DNA of 33,291 bases from CAYUJH01 sp964394585 (lineage in GTDB: Bacteria; Bacteroidota; Bacteroidia; Cytophagales; Flammeovirgaceae): NCBI GenBank assembly GCA_964394585.1, contig CAYMYI010000039.1:1-33291 (forward strand), written 5' to 3'. Below are positions 25,116 to 32,488 of the stretch, piece after piece. The translations under genes and the position numbers were made by a program. Under the pieces are notes generated by a model. The model was not told the origin of the DNA. It ran no database searches and was given only the letters and a program-made list of their open reading frames with translations. Each line of letters starts with the position of its first letter. Within the stretch, counting starts at the first letter, position 1.

Positions 25116-26411
25116 ATGGCAAAATCTTCTCAGATTGAAGTACACTTCTATCTACATACTCCAAAGAAAAAAAGCTCGCCCATTTATCTGCGATTTTTCT
25201 ACGATGGAAGGAGAGTGATAATATCAACTGGTTTGAGTATAGAGGTAAGGCATTGGAATGCAAATAAGAATAGGCCAAAACACCAGATAGCACAATACGA
25301 TGAGTTTAAACGAGCGCTCGATAGAATAGAGCCAGTGGTAAACGACTTTTATTGGCAGAAAAGAGGGGAGGGGCTGATTCCGGCTGAATCAGAGTTTAAA
25401 GAATATTTAAAAGCAGTACTAAGGAATAAAGAAAAGGAAGAAGAGAAGCATCTGAATTTTTTTGATGCATATACCGAATACATTGAACTACACGAAAGGA
25501 ATAAATTAGGGGCAAAAAACTCCATTAAGCATTATAAGAGTCTAGCCGCCGTCTTAACTGACTTTCAGAAGAATAGTAATTGGGAGGTTTCTTTTAACAC
25601 GATTGATAAGCGCTTTGAAGACGAATTCAGGTATTATCTAACACATCAACGGGAGAATGCTAGGATTGGTAAATACAGCAAAGAAAAAGGCTTATTAAAC
25701 GCAACTGTAGCTAAACATTTTCTACACCTCAAACGCTTTATGCGCTGGGCTAAGGAAAGAGGCTATCACGCAACTACCGAGTATGAAGCCTTTGATTCAA
25801 GCAGAAAGAACGACCGACCTAAGAAGCTAGGAAAGAATGATATTGTAGTGCTTACTGAAGATGAATTTAAACTATTGGAAGAGTTTGATTTCTCCAAAAA
25901 CCAACGGTTAGAAAGAGTACGAGACTTATTCCTCTTTGCTACATATACCGCGCAAAGATGGAGTGATGTGGATGGATTTAAAAAGGAAGATGTAAAAGAC
26001 AATGTATGGGGTTTTGTTTCGGATAAAACTAAGGAATGGATTAGAGTACCCTTCATTGGATGGTGTGGGAAAGCATTGACAATCCTTAAAAAGTACGATT
26101 GGGAGCTACCTAAAATGACAGAACAATCTTTCAATAGAAATATTAAAGAGGTGTGTAAACAAGTAGGCATCGATACCAGAACAGTTCTTCACAGAAATAG
26201 TGGAAAGGAAACTCTTGTGTATGAGTTTGAGAAGTACAAGGAAATTAGTAGCCATTGCGCCAGACGAACAGCGATAACGCTCTTAGGAACTCGTGGTATC
26301 CCTCTCAACGTACTTCAGCTCTTAACGGGACATGAAGACGTAGAAACGCTGATGCGCTATATTAATACACCTAGTACGGCTTTGGATGAGTGGTTAGAAA
26401 AGTTAGCTTAG
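25116..26411 (+). CDS. Tyrosine recombinase / site-specific integrase
   Basis: This Bacteroidota-type phage/ICE integrase catalyses integration and excision of the island. The N-terminal arm-binding domain (about 5-100) starts with VHFYLHTPKKKSSPIYLRFFYDGRR. A SAM-like core-binding domain lies at about 112-225. The catalytic domain (about 245-431) has all active-site residues: R281 in TAQRWSD, a lysine near 304-306 (SDKTKE), H380 and R383 in SSHCARRT, H406 in LTGHED, and the nucleophile Y415 in MRYINT. It appears intact. It lies 148 bases from the tmRNA 3' end, reads away from it and converges with hsdM. The ATG at 25116 is well placed. Recombination at the tmRNA 3' end is inferred from location. 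Confidence 0.92.
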   Translation: MAKSSQIEVHFYLHTPKKKSSPIYLRFFYDGRRVIISTGLSIEVRHWNANKNRPKHQIAQYDEFKRALDRIEPVVNDFYWQKRGEGLIPAESEFKEYLKAVLRNKEKEEEKHLNFFDAYTEYIELHERNKLGAKNSIKHYKSLAAVLTDFQKNSNWEVSFNTIDKRFEDEFRYYLTHQRENARIGKYSKEKGLLNATVAKHFLHLKRFMRWAKERGYHATTEYEAFDSSRKNDRPKKLGKNDIVVLTEDEFKLLEEFDFSKNQRLERVRDLFLFATYTAQRWSDVDGFKKEDVKDNVWGFVSDKTKEWIRVPFIGWCGKALTILKKYDWELPKMTEQSFNRNIKEVCKQVGIDTRTVLHRNSGKETLVYEFEKYKEISSHCARRTAITLLGTRGIPLNVLQLLTGHEDVETLMRYINTPSTALDEWLEKLA

Positions 26412-26432
26412 ACTTACCATACATTTTCAGAT

Positions 26433-26465
26433 TTACCAATACTGTCAGATCAAGTAGTGACTATT
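26433..26465. repeat. 33-bp direct repeat, copy 1
   Basis: It begins TTACCAATACTGTCAGAT and ends GACTATT. It matches copy 2 at 31 of 33 positions (differences at 26451 and 26458). A looser partial copy, TTACCATACATTTTCAGAT, lies directly upstream at 26414-26432. Confidence 0.85.
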
Positions 26466-26622
26466 GCCTATTACCACAAGTATTTCCGTTGCGTTTTTTG
26501 TTACTGAAACGGTAAACGCAAACGATACACCGCATACCGAAACCCATATTGAACCGTTTCTGTACTGTTATCGGCTTCCTCAAGGATGAATGAGAGTTGT
26601 AGTCCTTAATACATGGTTAGCG

Positions 26623-26655
26623 TTACCAATACTGTCAGATGAAGTAGCGACTATT
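26623..26655. repeat. 33-bp direct repeat, copy 2
   Basis: This is the second copy, exactly 190 bases downstream of copy 1, ending 11 bases before the hsdM stop codon. It could be a remnant duplication around a 157-base segment, or a protein-binding iteron. Confidence 0.85.
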
Positions 26656-26666
26656 ACAACTAATCA

Positions 26667-28196
26667 CTACCCCCTCTCCCCACCAATCGTTTCCATAATT
26701 TCCCGAAAACTATTCAATCCAGACTCTAGGTTGTCGATGATTTCGGTGGCGAGGATGTCGGGGTCGGGGAGGTTGTCTAGGTCGGTGAGGCTTTGGTCTT
26801 TTATCCAGAAGATGTCAAGGATGGTTTTGTCTCTTGCCATGATTTCCTCATAGGTGTATTTGCGCCATCTGCCTTCGGGGTTTTCCTCGCTCCATGTTTC
26901 GCTGCGCTTTTCGATATTATCAGGATTATAGAGTTTAATAAACTCCTCTAGGTGCTGCACAGTCATTACTCGTTTTTTTGGGGTGTGGTGTATATTAGTT
27001 CGGTAATCGTAGAACCAAACTTCTTTTGTCCATGCTTCTTTGCTTGCCGGTTTGTTGGTAAAGAATAACACATTCGCTTTTACACCCGGTGCGTAGAATA
27101 TCCCTGTGGGTAAGCGGAGTATAGTATGTAAGTTCGCCGTTTTTAGTAATTGCTTGCGGACTTCTTCCCCAGCTCCTCCTTCAAATAGTACATTATCGGG
27201 GAGTACTACAGCAGCTTCACCATTAATTTTGAGCATGGTTTTGATATGCTGCAAGAAGTTGAGCTGCTTGTTGGAGGTTGTCTCCCAAAAGTCTTGACGG
27301 TTATAGCTCATGTCTTGCTTTTCAGCTTCTCCCTCTTCGTTAGTGATGGTCATGCTGCTTTTCTTGCCAAAAGGCGGATTAGCCAATACGTAATCTACTC
27401 GTAAGCCGTCGTCTGCAATGAGGGCATCAGTAGGTTTAATGGAGGTATCACCAACTATATCGCCTATGTTATGGAGGTACATATTCATGAGGCACATTCT
27501 ACGGGTGTTGGCAACAATTTCGTTTCCGTAAAAGGTGCTGTTCTTTAAAAATTCTTTCTCTTCTCTATCGAGTGAGTTGTTTTCTACTATCCAATCGTAA
27601 GCGGCAAGAAAGAAGCCCCCTGTACCACAAGCAGGATCGGCAATGGTACGCATGGGCTTGGGTTGTACACAAGCTACAATGGCTTGTATCAACGCTCTTG
27701 GTGTGAAGTACTGACCTGCTCCTGAGCTGCCACTGCTATCCATGGCGTTCTTTTCGAGTAAGCCTTCATAGATTTTCCCTTTAATGTCTGCCCCCATCAT
27801 ATTCCAGTTCTCACGGTTGATAAGGTCTATCACTTTTAAGAGTTTGGAAGGGTCTTGAATCTTGTTCTGACTCTTTGTGAAAATCTGACCAAGCATTCCT
27901 TTTTCGGTAGATAAACTACGGAGTAGCTGACTGTAAAAGGCTTCGAGTTCTGCGCCTCTTTTACTTGAAAGAGTTTCCCAGTCGCAGGTTTCTCCATCAG
28001 GCACTTCGTTGCCTTCTACGTCTTTGATTTTGGGGAAGGTTAGCCCTTTGCTGTACGGTGGCTTGTTCAGCTCGTCTGCCATTTTGAGGAAGAGCAGGTA
28101 GGTGATTTGCTCTAGGTAATCGCCATAGCTGACGCCATCGTCGCGGAGTACGCCAGCGAGATTCCAGATTTTTGATATGATGGTTGAGTCGGTCAT
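26667..28196 (-). CDS. hsdM: Type I restriction-modification methyltransferase subunit HsdM
   Basis: This N6-adenine DNA methyltransferase subunit acts with HsdS to modify host DNA and with HsdR to restrict foreign DNA. The HsdM N-terminal helical domain covers about residues 4-130. The AdoMet motif I is DPACGTGGFF (D187-F196), and the catalytic motif IV is NPPF (273-276). QYFTPRALIQAIV (162-174) marks the HsdM core. The length of 509 residues is usual and the frame is intact. It is the last gene of the minus-strand operon. Its start codon is 2 bases after the fic stop, and its first ~12 codons are duplicated in front of fic. Coupled expression with the upstream genes is likely. Confidence 0.95.
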   Translation of the reverse strand: MTDSTIISKIWNLAGVLRDDGVSYGDYLEQITYLLFLKMADELNKPPYSKGLTFPKIKDVEGNEVPDGETCDWETLSSKRGAELEAFYSQLLRSLSTEKGMLGQIFTKSQNKIQDPSKLLKVIDLINRENWNMMGADIKGKIYEGLLEKNAMDSSGSSGAGQYFTPRALIQAIVACVQPKPMRTIADPACGTGGFFLAAYDWIVENNSLDREEKEFLKNSTFYGNEIVANTRRMCLMNMYLHNIGDIVGDTSIKPTDALIADDGLRVDYVLANPPFGKKSSMTITNEEGEAEKQDMSYNRQDFWETTSNKQLNFLQHIKTMLKINGEAAVVLPDNVLFEGGAGEEVRKQLLKTANLHTILRLPTGIFYAPGVKANVLFFTNKPASKEAWTKEVWFYDYRTNIHHTPKKRVMTVQHLEEFIKLYNPDNIEKRSETWSEENPEGRWRKYTYEEIMARDKTILDIFWIKDQSLTDLDNLPDPDILATEIIDNLESGLNSFREIMETIGGERG

Positions 28197-28210
28197 TGTC
28201 TTATTGATTT
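28157..28210. repeat. hsdM start-region repeat, copy 1 (functional hsdM start)
   Basis: This 54-base segment covers the fic stop, the joint and the first ~13 codons of hsdM. It matches 29362-29412 with two substitutions and one 3-base difference just before the start codon. Confidence 0.9.
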
Positions 28211-29316
28211 ACTATATCCAATAGTTCTTCGAATATATATAGGGAAGGTCTTCTACCTTTTCCTTTTTCTACACATTGAATGATTTTATTTTTTTCCAAC
28301 GCAAATAGTAAACGTGAAGACGAAGGACGAGGAATGGTTGACTCTTCATAAAATGCACTACTGTTAAAAATGGGTCTGTTAAAGATAAAATCTAAACAGC
28401 TTACGGCATATTGTGAACGAGTGGCCACTACTATCTTTTCTTTCATCTCTTCGTAAAGATTCACAATCTGGCGTGTTTGGTCATTGTTCTTTTTCGCTTG
28501 GCTTATGATGGCTTCTAAGAAAAAGCGTATCCAGTTTGTCCAGCTTTGAGTATCTGTAATTTCTTTTAACGCATTGTAATAATCGGTTCTATGCGTTTCT
28601 AAGTAATCAGAGAGATAAAATACAGGCTCTCTGATAATGCCTTTTGTATTTAGAAATAAAGGAATTAAAATTCTTCCGATACGCCCGTTTCCATCTAAAA
28701 ATGGATGAAGGATTTCAAACTGCGCATGGATGATGGCGAGTTGTACGAGTGGGTCTTTCTCTTCATAGTGCATATACTGCTCCCAATTGTGTAGCCCTTT
28801 CTCCATGTTTTGTACCGCTGGCGGAATAAAACGCGCTGATTCCATTGTGCTACCTGGGGCACCAATCCAATTTTGAATTTTCCTGAATTCACCGGGTGCT
28901 TTGTGTTCGCCTCTCACTCCCTGCATGAGTGTTGCATGGATTTCACGTACTAAGCGCAATGACAAGGGAAGGCTTTCTAACCTTGTTTTTGCAGTAAAAA
29001 GTGCCTTACGGTAATTCAGTACTTCCATAATATCACCATATCGCTCTGGAGGTTGTTTCCGCTCAGCTTCATATTCTAATACATCTTTTAATGTAGCTTG
29101 TGTACCCTCTATTTTTGAGGAAAGCACAGCTTCTTGTGTGCGTAATGGCGATAACAACACTTCTGGATTTACGATGGATTGCAAGAGGCCATCGTAACGG
29201 GCTAACTGCCTGTTTGCCGTACCTAATAAGGGGACAAAAGAAGCCCAGTCAAGCTGTGTTAATGGAAGTTCTTCAGGAATATAAGGTTGCATTTGTATCT
29301 CATCTATGAGATGCAA
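28201..29316 (-). CDS. Fic family protein (class II, self-inhibited)
   Basis: Fic-domain enzymes usually transfer AMP from ATP to a target protein. The catalytic loop HPFLDGNGRIGR (H204-R215) is complete. An N-terminal inhibitory helix S-x-x-x-E-G (S66 to G71 in LSSKIEGT) is present, so this is a class II Fic whose activity is held off until relieved. The N-terminal Fic_N region is about 20-115; a C-terminal winged-helix-like segment (about 290-371, with IPRPSSSRLLFALEKNKII) may bind DNA. The frame is intact at 371 residues. The start could be the ATG at 29316 or the one at 29292, which better matches the usual Fic N-terminus. It lies between the RhuM/Doc gene and hsdM, flanked by copies of the hsdM start. 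A regulatory or toxin role alongside the restriction system is inferred. Confidence 0.9.
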   Translation of the reverse strand: MHLIDEIQMQPYIPEELPLTQLDWASFVPLLGTANRQLARYDGLLQSIVNPEVLLSPLRTQEAVLSSKIEGTQATLKDVLEYEAERKQPPERYGDIMEVLNYRKALFTAKTRLESLPLSLRLVREIHATLMQGVRGEHKAPGEFRKIQNWIGAPGSTMESARFIPPAVQNMEKGLHNWEQYMHYEEKDPLVQLAIIHAQFEILHPFLDGNGRIGRILIPLFLNTKGIIREPVFYLSDYLETHRTDYYNALKEITDTQSWTNWIRFFLEAIISQAKKNNDQTRQIVNLYEEMKEKIVVATRSQYAVSCLDFIFNRPIFNSSAFYEESTIPRPSSSRLLFALEKNKIIQCVEKGKGRRPSLYIFEELLDIVNQ

Positions 29317-29329
29317 GATAGTTTGTGTA

Positions 29330-29401
29330 TCATGAAACTGAAAATATGATATATAAATTATCGAGGTTCCATATTTTTGATATGATGGTTGAGTCGGTCA
29401 T
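29330..29401 (-). pseudogene. Vestigial hsdM start (N-terminal fragment)
   Basis: On the minus strand an ATG at 29401 begins MTDSTIISKIWNL, identical to the first 13 residues of the functional HsdM. It then diverges (DNLYIIFSVS) and stops after about 23 codons. The start is 1 base after the RhuM/Doc stop, as expected for a coupled gene. It is a relic of hsdM having once been joined directly to the RhuM/Doc gene, or of a duplication when fic entered. It may still be translated as a leader in front of fic. Confidence 0.8.
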
Positions 29402-29412
29402 TTTATTGATTT
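29362..29412. repeat. hsdM start-region repeat, copy 2
   Basis: This is the second copy of the fic-hsdM joint. It places the last codons of the RhuM/Doc gene (also ending AAT CAA TAA) directly in front of a copy of the hsdM start. Similarity ends abruptly after the CTC codon for leucine 13. Confidence 0.9.
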
Positions 29413-30386
29413 CTATTTAAAACACTAACTACTAACCGCTTTACCGTTTCTATTTCTTCTGGCTTACTCGCAGCAATAAAAAGGGTTAGGCTTGCTAGTG
29501 TATCGTTGCTAATTATGGGTTCTTGGCGAGCATTGAACAGCAGCTTGTTATGTTCTAAGAATTTCAGAAAACAAGCGGCAGCAATGCGTTTGTTGCCATC
29601 TACAAACGAATGATTTTTGATGATGAGGTATAGTAACATACTGGCTTTTTCTTCTAAGGTGGGATAAAAGTCTTTGTCTTCAAACCCCTTAGCGATTTGA
29701 GCTATGGAGCTTTGAAAACTCTTATCTTTTTCTTTTCCGAATACGCCCGAATCAAACTCATTTCGCATATTCTTGATTAACTGCTGGTAATCTTCAAAGC
29801 TAGGATACTTTGCCGCTTTGGTAGTGATTCCCTTGGTGTCTAGTTGTTCGTGGTCGTAATCGTCTAGAAGGGTTAAGCTTTTGGCAAAAATAGCTAACCA
29901 ATCGTTGTCGGTTATTTGATTTTGTATGGCGCTCTCAATACTCCGAGAGAGAATTTGAATGCTCCCTTTTAGTAGCTGTACTTCCTGCTCTTTTTGCGCC
30001 AAACGTTTCTCGTTGATAGCATACCCTTCTAGTAAATACGCTTTTAAGATGCTATTTGCCCAAATACGGAACTGCGTTGCCCTTGCTGATTTTACTCGGT
30101 AACCAACTGAAATAATCGCATCAAGATTATAATGTAACTGCTTACGCTTCACCGTTCTTGTGCCTTCCTTCCGAACTTGTAAGAAATCCTTACAAGTTGC
30201 TTCCTCGTTTAGCTCTCCTTCCTTGAAAACACTTTTTAAGTGCATAGTTACATTTTGAGGAGTAGTCTCAAAGAGCATTGCCATTTGCGCTTGTGTAAGC
30301 CACACCGTTTCCTGCTCTAGTTGCACATGAATTTGGGTAGTGCCGTCTGCGGCTTGGTATATTTCTATCTGATTTTGCTCCTCCAT
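29403..30386 (-). CDS. RhuM-type virulence protein fused to Fic/Doc domain
   Basis: This two-domain protein has an N-terminal RhuM region (about residues 1-125; EIYQAADGTTQIHVQLEQETVWLTQ, QMAMLFETTPQNVTMHL with a helix-turn-helix look, and YNLDAIISVGYRVKSARATQFRIWA). A coiled segment follows (about 125-160), then a C-terminal Doc-type domain with HSFVDGNKR (about 260-268). The glycine before the arginine of classical Fic is replaced by lysine, as in Doc, whose family transfers phosphate. I use the ATG at 30386; a GTG one codon upstream gives a slightly longer frame. That ATG overlaps the hsdS stop (TGATG), so translation is coupled. RhuM/Doc genes are often seen inside type I restriction loci. 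Function, whether toxin or regulator, is not established. Confidence 0.88.
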   Translation of the reverse strand: MEEQNQIEIYQAADGTTQIHVQLEQETVWLTQAQMAMLFETTPQNVTMHLKSVFKEGELNEEATCKDFLQVRKEGTRTVKRKQLHYNLDAIISVGYRVKSARATQFRIWANSILKAYLLEGYAINEKRLAQKEQEVQLLKGSIQILSRSIESAIQNQITDNDWLAIFAKSLTLLDDYDHEQLDTKGITTKAAKYPSFEDYQQLIKNMRNEFDSGVFGKEKDKSFQSSIAQIAKGFEDKDFYPTLEEKASMLLYLIIKNHSFVDGNKRIAAACFLKFLEHNKLLFNARQEPIISNDTLASLTLFIAASKPEEIETVKRLVVSVLNRNQ

Positions 30387-31909
30387 CACTTCTTCTTTTC
30401 TTTTTTAATCCGCTCCAACAACACCGAGGCGGGTTCGTAGTCGGGGGCTTGTTTGGTGGCGGCGAGTTCTGTGTCGGATAATAGCGTTCCTTCAAAGGCT
30501 TTTTTGAGGATGCTTTGGCGGAGGGCATCGGCTTTGGCTAAACTCTCTACAATGCTCTGCTCTACTTGCTCACAAACCGACAAACGGGATTCGATTTCTT
30601 TGACGATTTGGTGTTGCTCTTTTAGTGAGGGAAAAACAACAGGGGCTTGTCGGATAGTACCCATTGATAAAGAAGGTTGTGCTACAGCCTTAACAGCAGA
30701 CATCATTAAGCTTTTACCAAATGCTGACTGTAAGAATAATTCTAAAAACTTTGAGTTTATTTCGAAGTAAGGTCGTGCCATACCGATATTGGGTCCTAAA
30801 AAATAGCGTTGATTTAAAGGAACCATAGCTACATTACCAGTTCCAGCACCAACAAATACAACCAATAATTCTCCTCCGAATAATTGAGACCTAGTTAGCA
30901 TTGCAACTGATTCAGATTTTACTTTAGAAAAGTCTGTCTTTTTAAACCCATTTGAACCAGCGTTTTCAGCTTTTATCACAGGTAAATCACCGTCTTCTAC
31001 ATACGTGACATAATCTGTGTATTCAAACCCTGCAAGCTTTGTCACAAAACATAATTCACCAATTTGTGTCCATATCCAATCAGAAGGAATATCCCATTTC
31101 CTTTCTTCATGACCAGCATTTGGAGGGTCTGGAACAGTTAAAGGTCTTGGCTTCCCAGGCTTCTTCCCTTCTTTGCCATTTTCTTCCCATGTTTTGACGG
31201 CTTGTTTCCAGTCGGTGAGTTGCTGTTCGTAGTGCTTTTGGCGTTCTTCTTTGATTTGGGCTAAAAGCTCTTCAGCGGTGGGGAGGTGGGTTTGTTGTTC
31301 CCTCCACTCCCTCGTCAACTCCCCTTCAAAAGCCTTCTTCAACACCGCTTGCCGATAGACTTTGAGTTGTTCTTGTGCCTTTTTGAGGTCGGCGATGCCT
31401 TGGTCTAAACTGCTGAATAGCTGCTCTATCTTCGCTACGATGGCTCGCTGTTCGGGGAGGGGGGGGAGTAGAATTGGTAATTTTGAAAACTTTCCCTTAT
31501 TAAGAATTGGCAATGTAGTAGATGAAGCATTCTTTTTTATTTGCTCCTGAAATTCTGGTGCTACAATTTGAAAGTATAAATATTCACTTAAGATGTTTTT
31601 ATACGGTGATATTGCATTTATTTGTTGGTTAAAAGCTCCAGCTTTTTTAATTAATCCTGTTTTCCCAATTGTCGCTCCAATACAAGTTACTAATATTGAA
31701 CCTTCATCAGCATTTCTTGAATTTTGAAATCCTAATTCAGAAAGGAAATTGGTTGAGCTTTTTACTAAATAGCCTTTATTTAGGTCAGTAGGTTTATAAA
31801 AAGGATAATCATTATCAGAGTAATATTCAGCTACTTTCTTACTTGGAGTTCCTCCTGTTAGGATATCACCTATTCTATTGAGTTCAATTTCTATCCAATC
31901 CTCTCTCAT
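30386..31909 (-). CDS. hsdS: Type I restriction-modification specificity subunit HsdS
   Basis: This DNA-recognition subunit gives sequence specificity to the HsdM/HsdR complex. There are two target-recognition domains: TRD1 (about residues 1-145, WIEIELNRIGDILTGGTPSKK) and TRD2 (about 270-420, WIWTQIGELCFVTKLAGFEY). Each is followed by a conserved helical spacer: PLLPEQR-like LPPLPEQRAIVAKIEQLF then YRQAVLKKAFEGEL, and FPSLKEQHQIVKEIESRL then LRQSILKKAFEGTL. TRD coding DNA is AT-rich while the spacers are richer in G and C, as expected where TRDs are swapped between alleles. The length of 507 residues is normal for a two-TRD HsdS. The start ATG overlaps the stop of the hsdR tail remnant (TAATG). 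The recognition sequence cannot be predicted here. Confidence 0.94.
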   Translation of the reverse strand: MREDWIEIELNRIGDILTGGTPSKKVAEYYSDNDYPFYKPTDLNKGYLVKSSTNFLSELGFQNSRNADEGSILVTCIGATIGKTGLIKKAGAFNQQINAISPYKNILSEYLYFQIVAPEFQEQIKKNASSTTLPILNKGKFSKLPILLPPLPEQRAIVAKIEQLFSSLDQGIADLKKAQEQLKVYRQAVLKKAFEGELTREWREQQTHLPTAEELLAQIKEERQKHYEQQLTDWKQAVKTWEENGKEGKKPGKPRPLTVPDPPNAGHEERKWDIPSDWIWTQIGELCFVTKLAGFEYTDYVTYVEDGDLPVIKAENAGSNGFKKTDFSKVKSESVAMLTRSQLFGGELLVVFVGAGTGNVAMVPLNQRYFLGPNIGMARPYFEINSKFLELFLQSAFGKSLMMSAVKAVAQPSLSMGTIRQAPVVFPSLKEQHQIVKEIESRLSVCEQVEQSIVESLAKADALRQSILKKAFEGTLLSDTELAATKQAPDYEPASVLLERIKKEKKK

Positions 31910-31950
31910 TATGCGGCTAATACTTCGTTGAGTTCATTAATAATTTCATT
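31909..31950 (-). pseudogene. Remnant of hsdR 3' end
   Basis: Minus-strand codons read NEIINELNEVLAA and stop, closely matching the last residues of the present HsdR (GEIISELNEVLVA stop). DNA identity over the 13 aligned codons is about three quarters, with many differences at third positions, so it is a diverged copy, not a fresh duplication. Its TAA overlaps the hsdS ATG, the coupling expected of the original hsdR-hsdS joint. The inverted-repeat element carrying the GxxExxY gene starts immediately after it. Confidence 0.75.
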
Positions 31951-32066
31951 TGTCTGAATCATGATTATCCAGATTATAGGATTTTCTTGATTTACGGTTG
32001 CGGTATGCATTATCATTTTTCTTTCATCTTTTTCATCCTGAAATCCTATAAATCATGATTCAGACA
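31951..32066. repeat. Long inverted repeat / hairpin downstream of GxxExxY gene
   Basis: A perfect 16-bp pair, TGTCTGAATCATGATT (31951-31966) with AATCATGATTCAGACA (32051-32066). An inner perfect 10-bp pair, TATAGGATTT (31975-31984) with AAATCCTATA (32041-32050), completes it. An 8-base bulge lies on the left arm and a loop of 56 bases in the middle. The GxxExxY stop codon (TGA at 32060-32062) lies inside the right arm, so gene and repeat are joined as one unit. Confidence 0.9.
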
Positions 32067-32437
32067 GGGTATTTTGGGTTGTATATTTTTTTGAATTGCA
32101 AACTTCTTGCTCCAAAATTGATAAGCAGCCCAATGGGCTTATCGTAGGCTACTACATAGTTTTTTGCTTGTGCCAAATGCACATCTTCCAAATTAATTAG
32201 GGCTTTCAGTTCTACAATTACGTTATCTTCTACCACAAAGTCGGCTCGTCTTGTGCCAACTTCAATCCCTTCATAATAAATCACATGGTCTTGCTCTCTT
32301 ACAAATCCAAGACCCGCCCGTTCCAATTCAATCGCCAAACATCGTTGATAAATTACTTCCTGAAATCCATTACCTAGCGTATTGTGTACCTTCATGGCAC
32401 AACCGTTAATCTTATATGTTATGTTTTTTAGTTCCAT
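32060..32437 (-). CDS. GxxExxY protein (PD-(D/E)XK nuclease-like)
   Basis: This is a 125-residue member of the GxxExxY family (PDDEXK_3-type). The name-giving motif is GFQEVIY (G24, E27, Y30). The nuclease-fold core follows: RRADFVVEDNVIVELKAL, with D66 and the E76-x-K78 pair of a PD-(D/E)XK site, so catalytic residues are present. The terminal segment is IGLLINFGARSLQFKKIYNP. The frame is intact. The gene sits between hsdR and hsdS inside a segment with inverted repeat ends; this is not a usual part of a restriction operon. The cellular function of the family is unknown; nuclease activity is inferred from the fold. Confidence 0.9.
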   Translation of the reverse strand: MELKNITYKINGCAMKVHNTLGNGFQEVIYQRCLAIELERAGLGFVREQDHVIYYEGIEVGTRRADFVVEDNVIVELKALINLEDVHLAQAKNYVVAYDKPIGLLINFGARSLQFKKIYNPKYPV

Positions 32438-32488
32438 TTTGAGTACATCCTGTTAGTCAGTTAATCTTCAAAGTCCGAATTCAGACAG

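Larger units (their letters stand above)
26412..26666. other. Intergenic region with direct and inverted repeats
   Basis: These 255 bases lie between the convergent integrase and hsdM ends. They hold two 33-bp direct repeats, a partial third, and an inverted pair GAAACGGT (26506-26513) / ACCGTTTC (26553-26560). No gene is credible here, and no T-tailed terminator stands out. Confidence 0.6.
31951..32488. mobile_element. Candidate GxxExxY-carrying inverted-repeat element
   Basis: This 538-base segment begins TGTCTGAATC at 31951, next to the hsdR remnant, and ends GAATTCAGACAG at 32488, next to the hsdR stop codon. The ends form an inverted pair (TGTCTGAAT). It contains one gene (GxxExxY) and a long internal hairpin at its left end. 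I recall similar TGTCTGAATC-type repeats beside GxxExxY genes elsewhere in Bacteroidota, but cannot verify this here. No transposase is encoded, so it would need help from elsewhere to move. Confidence 0.5.

Noticed and set aside
28157..28200. CCGACTC in the hsdM start resembling the tmRNA 3' end, as a possible second attachment site
   Set aside because: Only about 7-8 bases match and they fall within coding sequence that is explained as the hsdM start; far too short for an att core.
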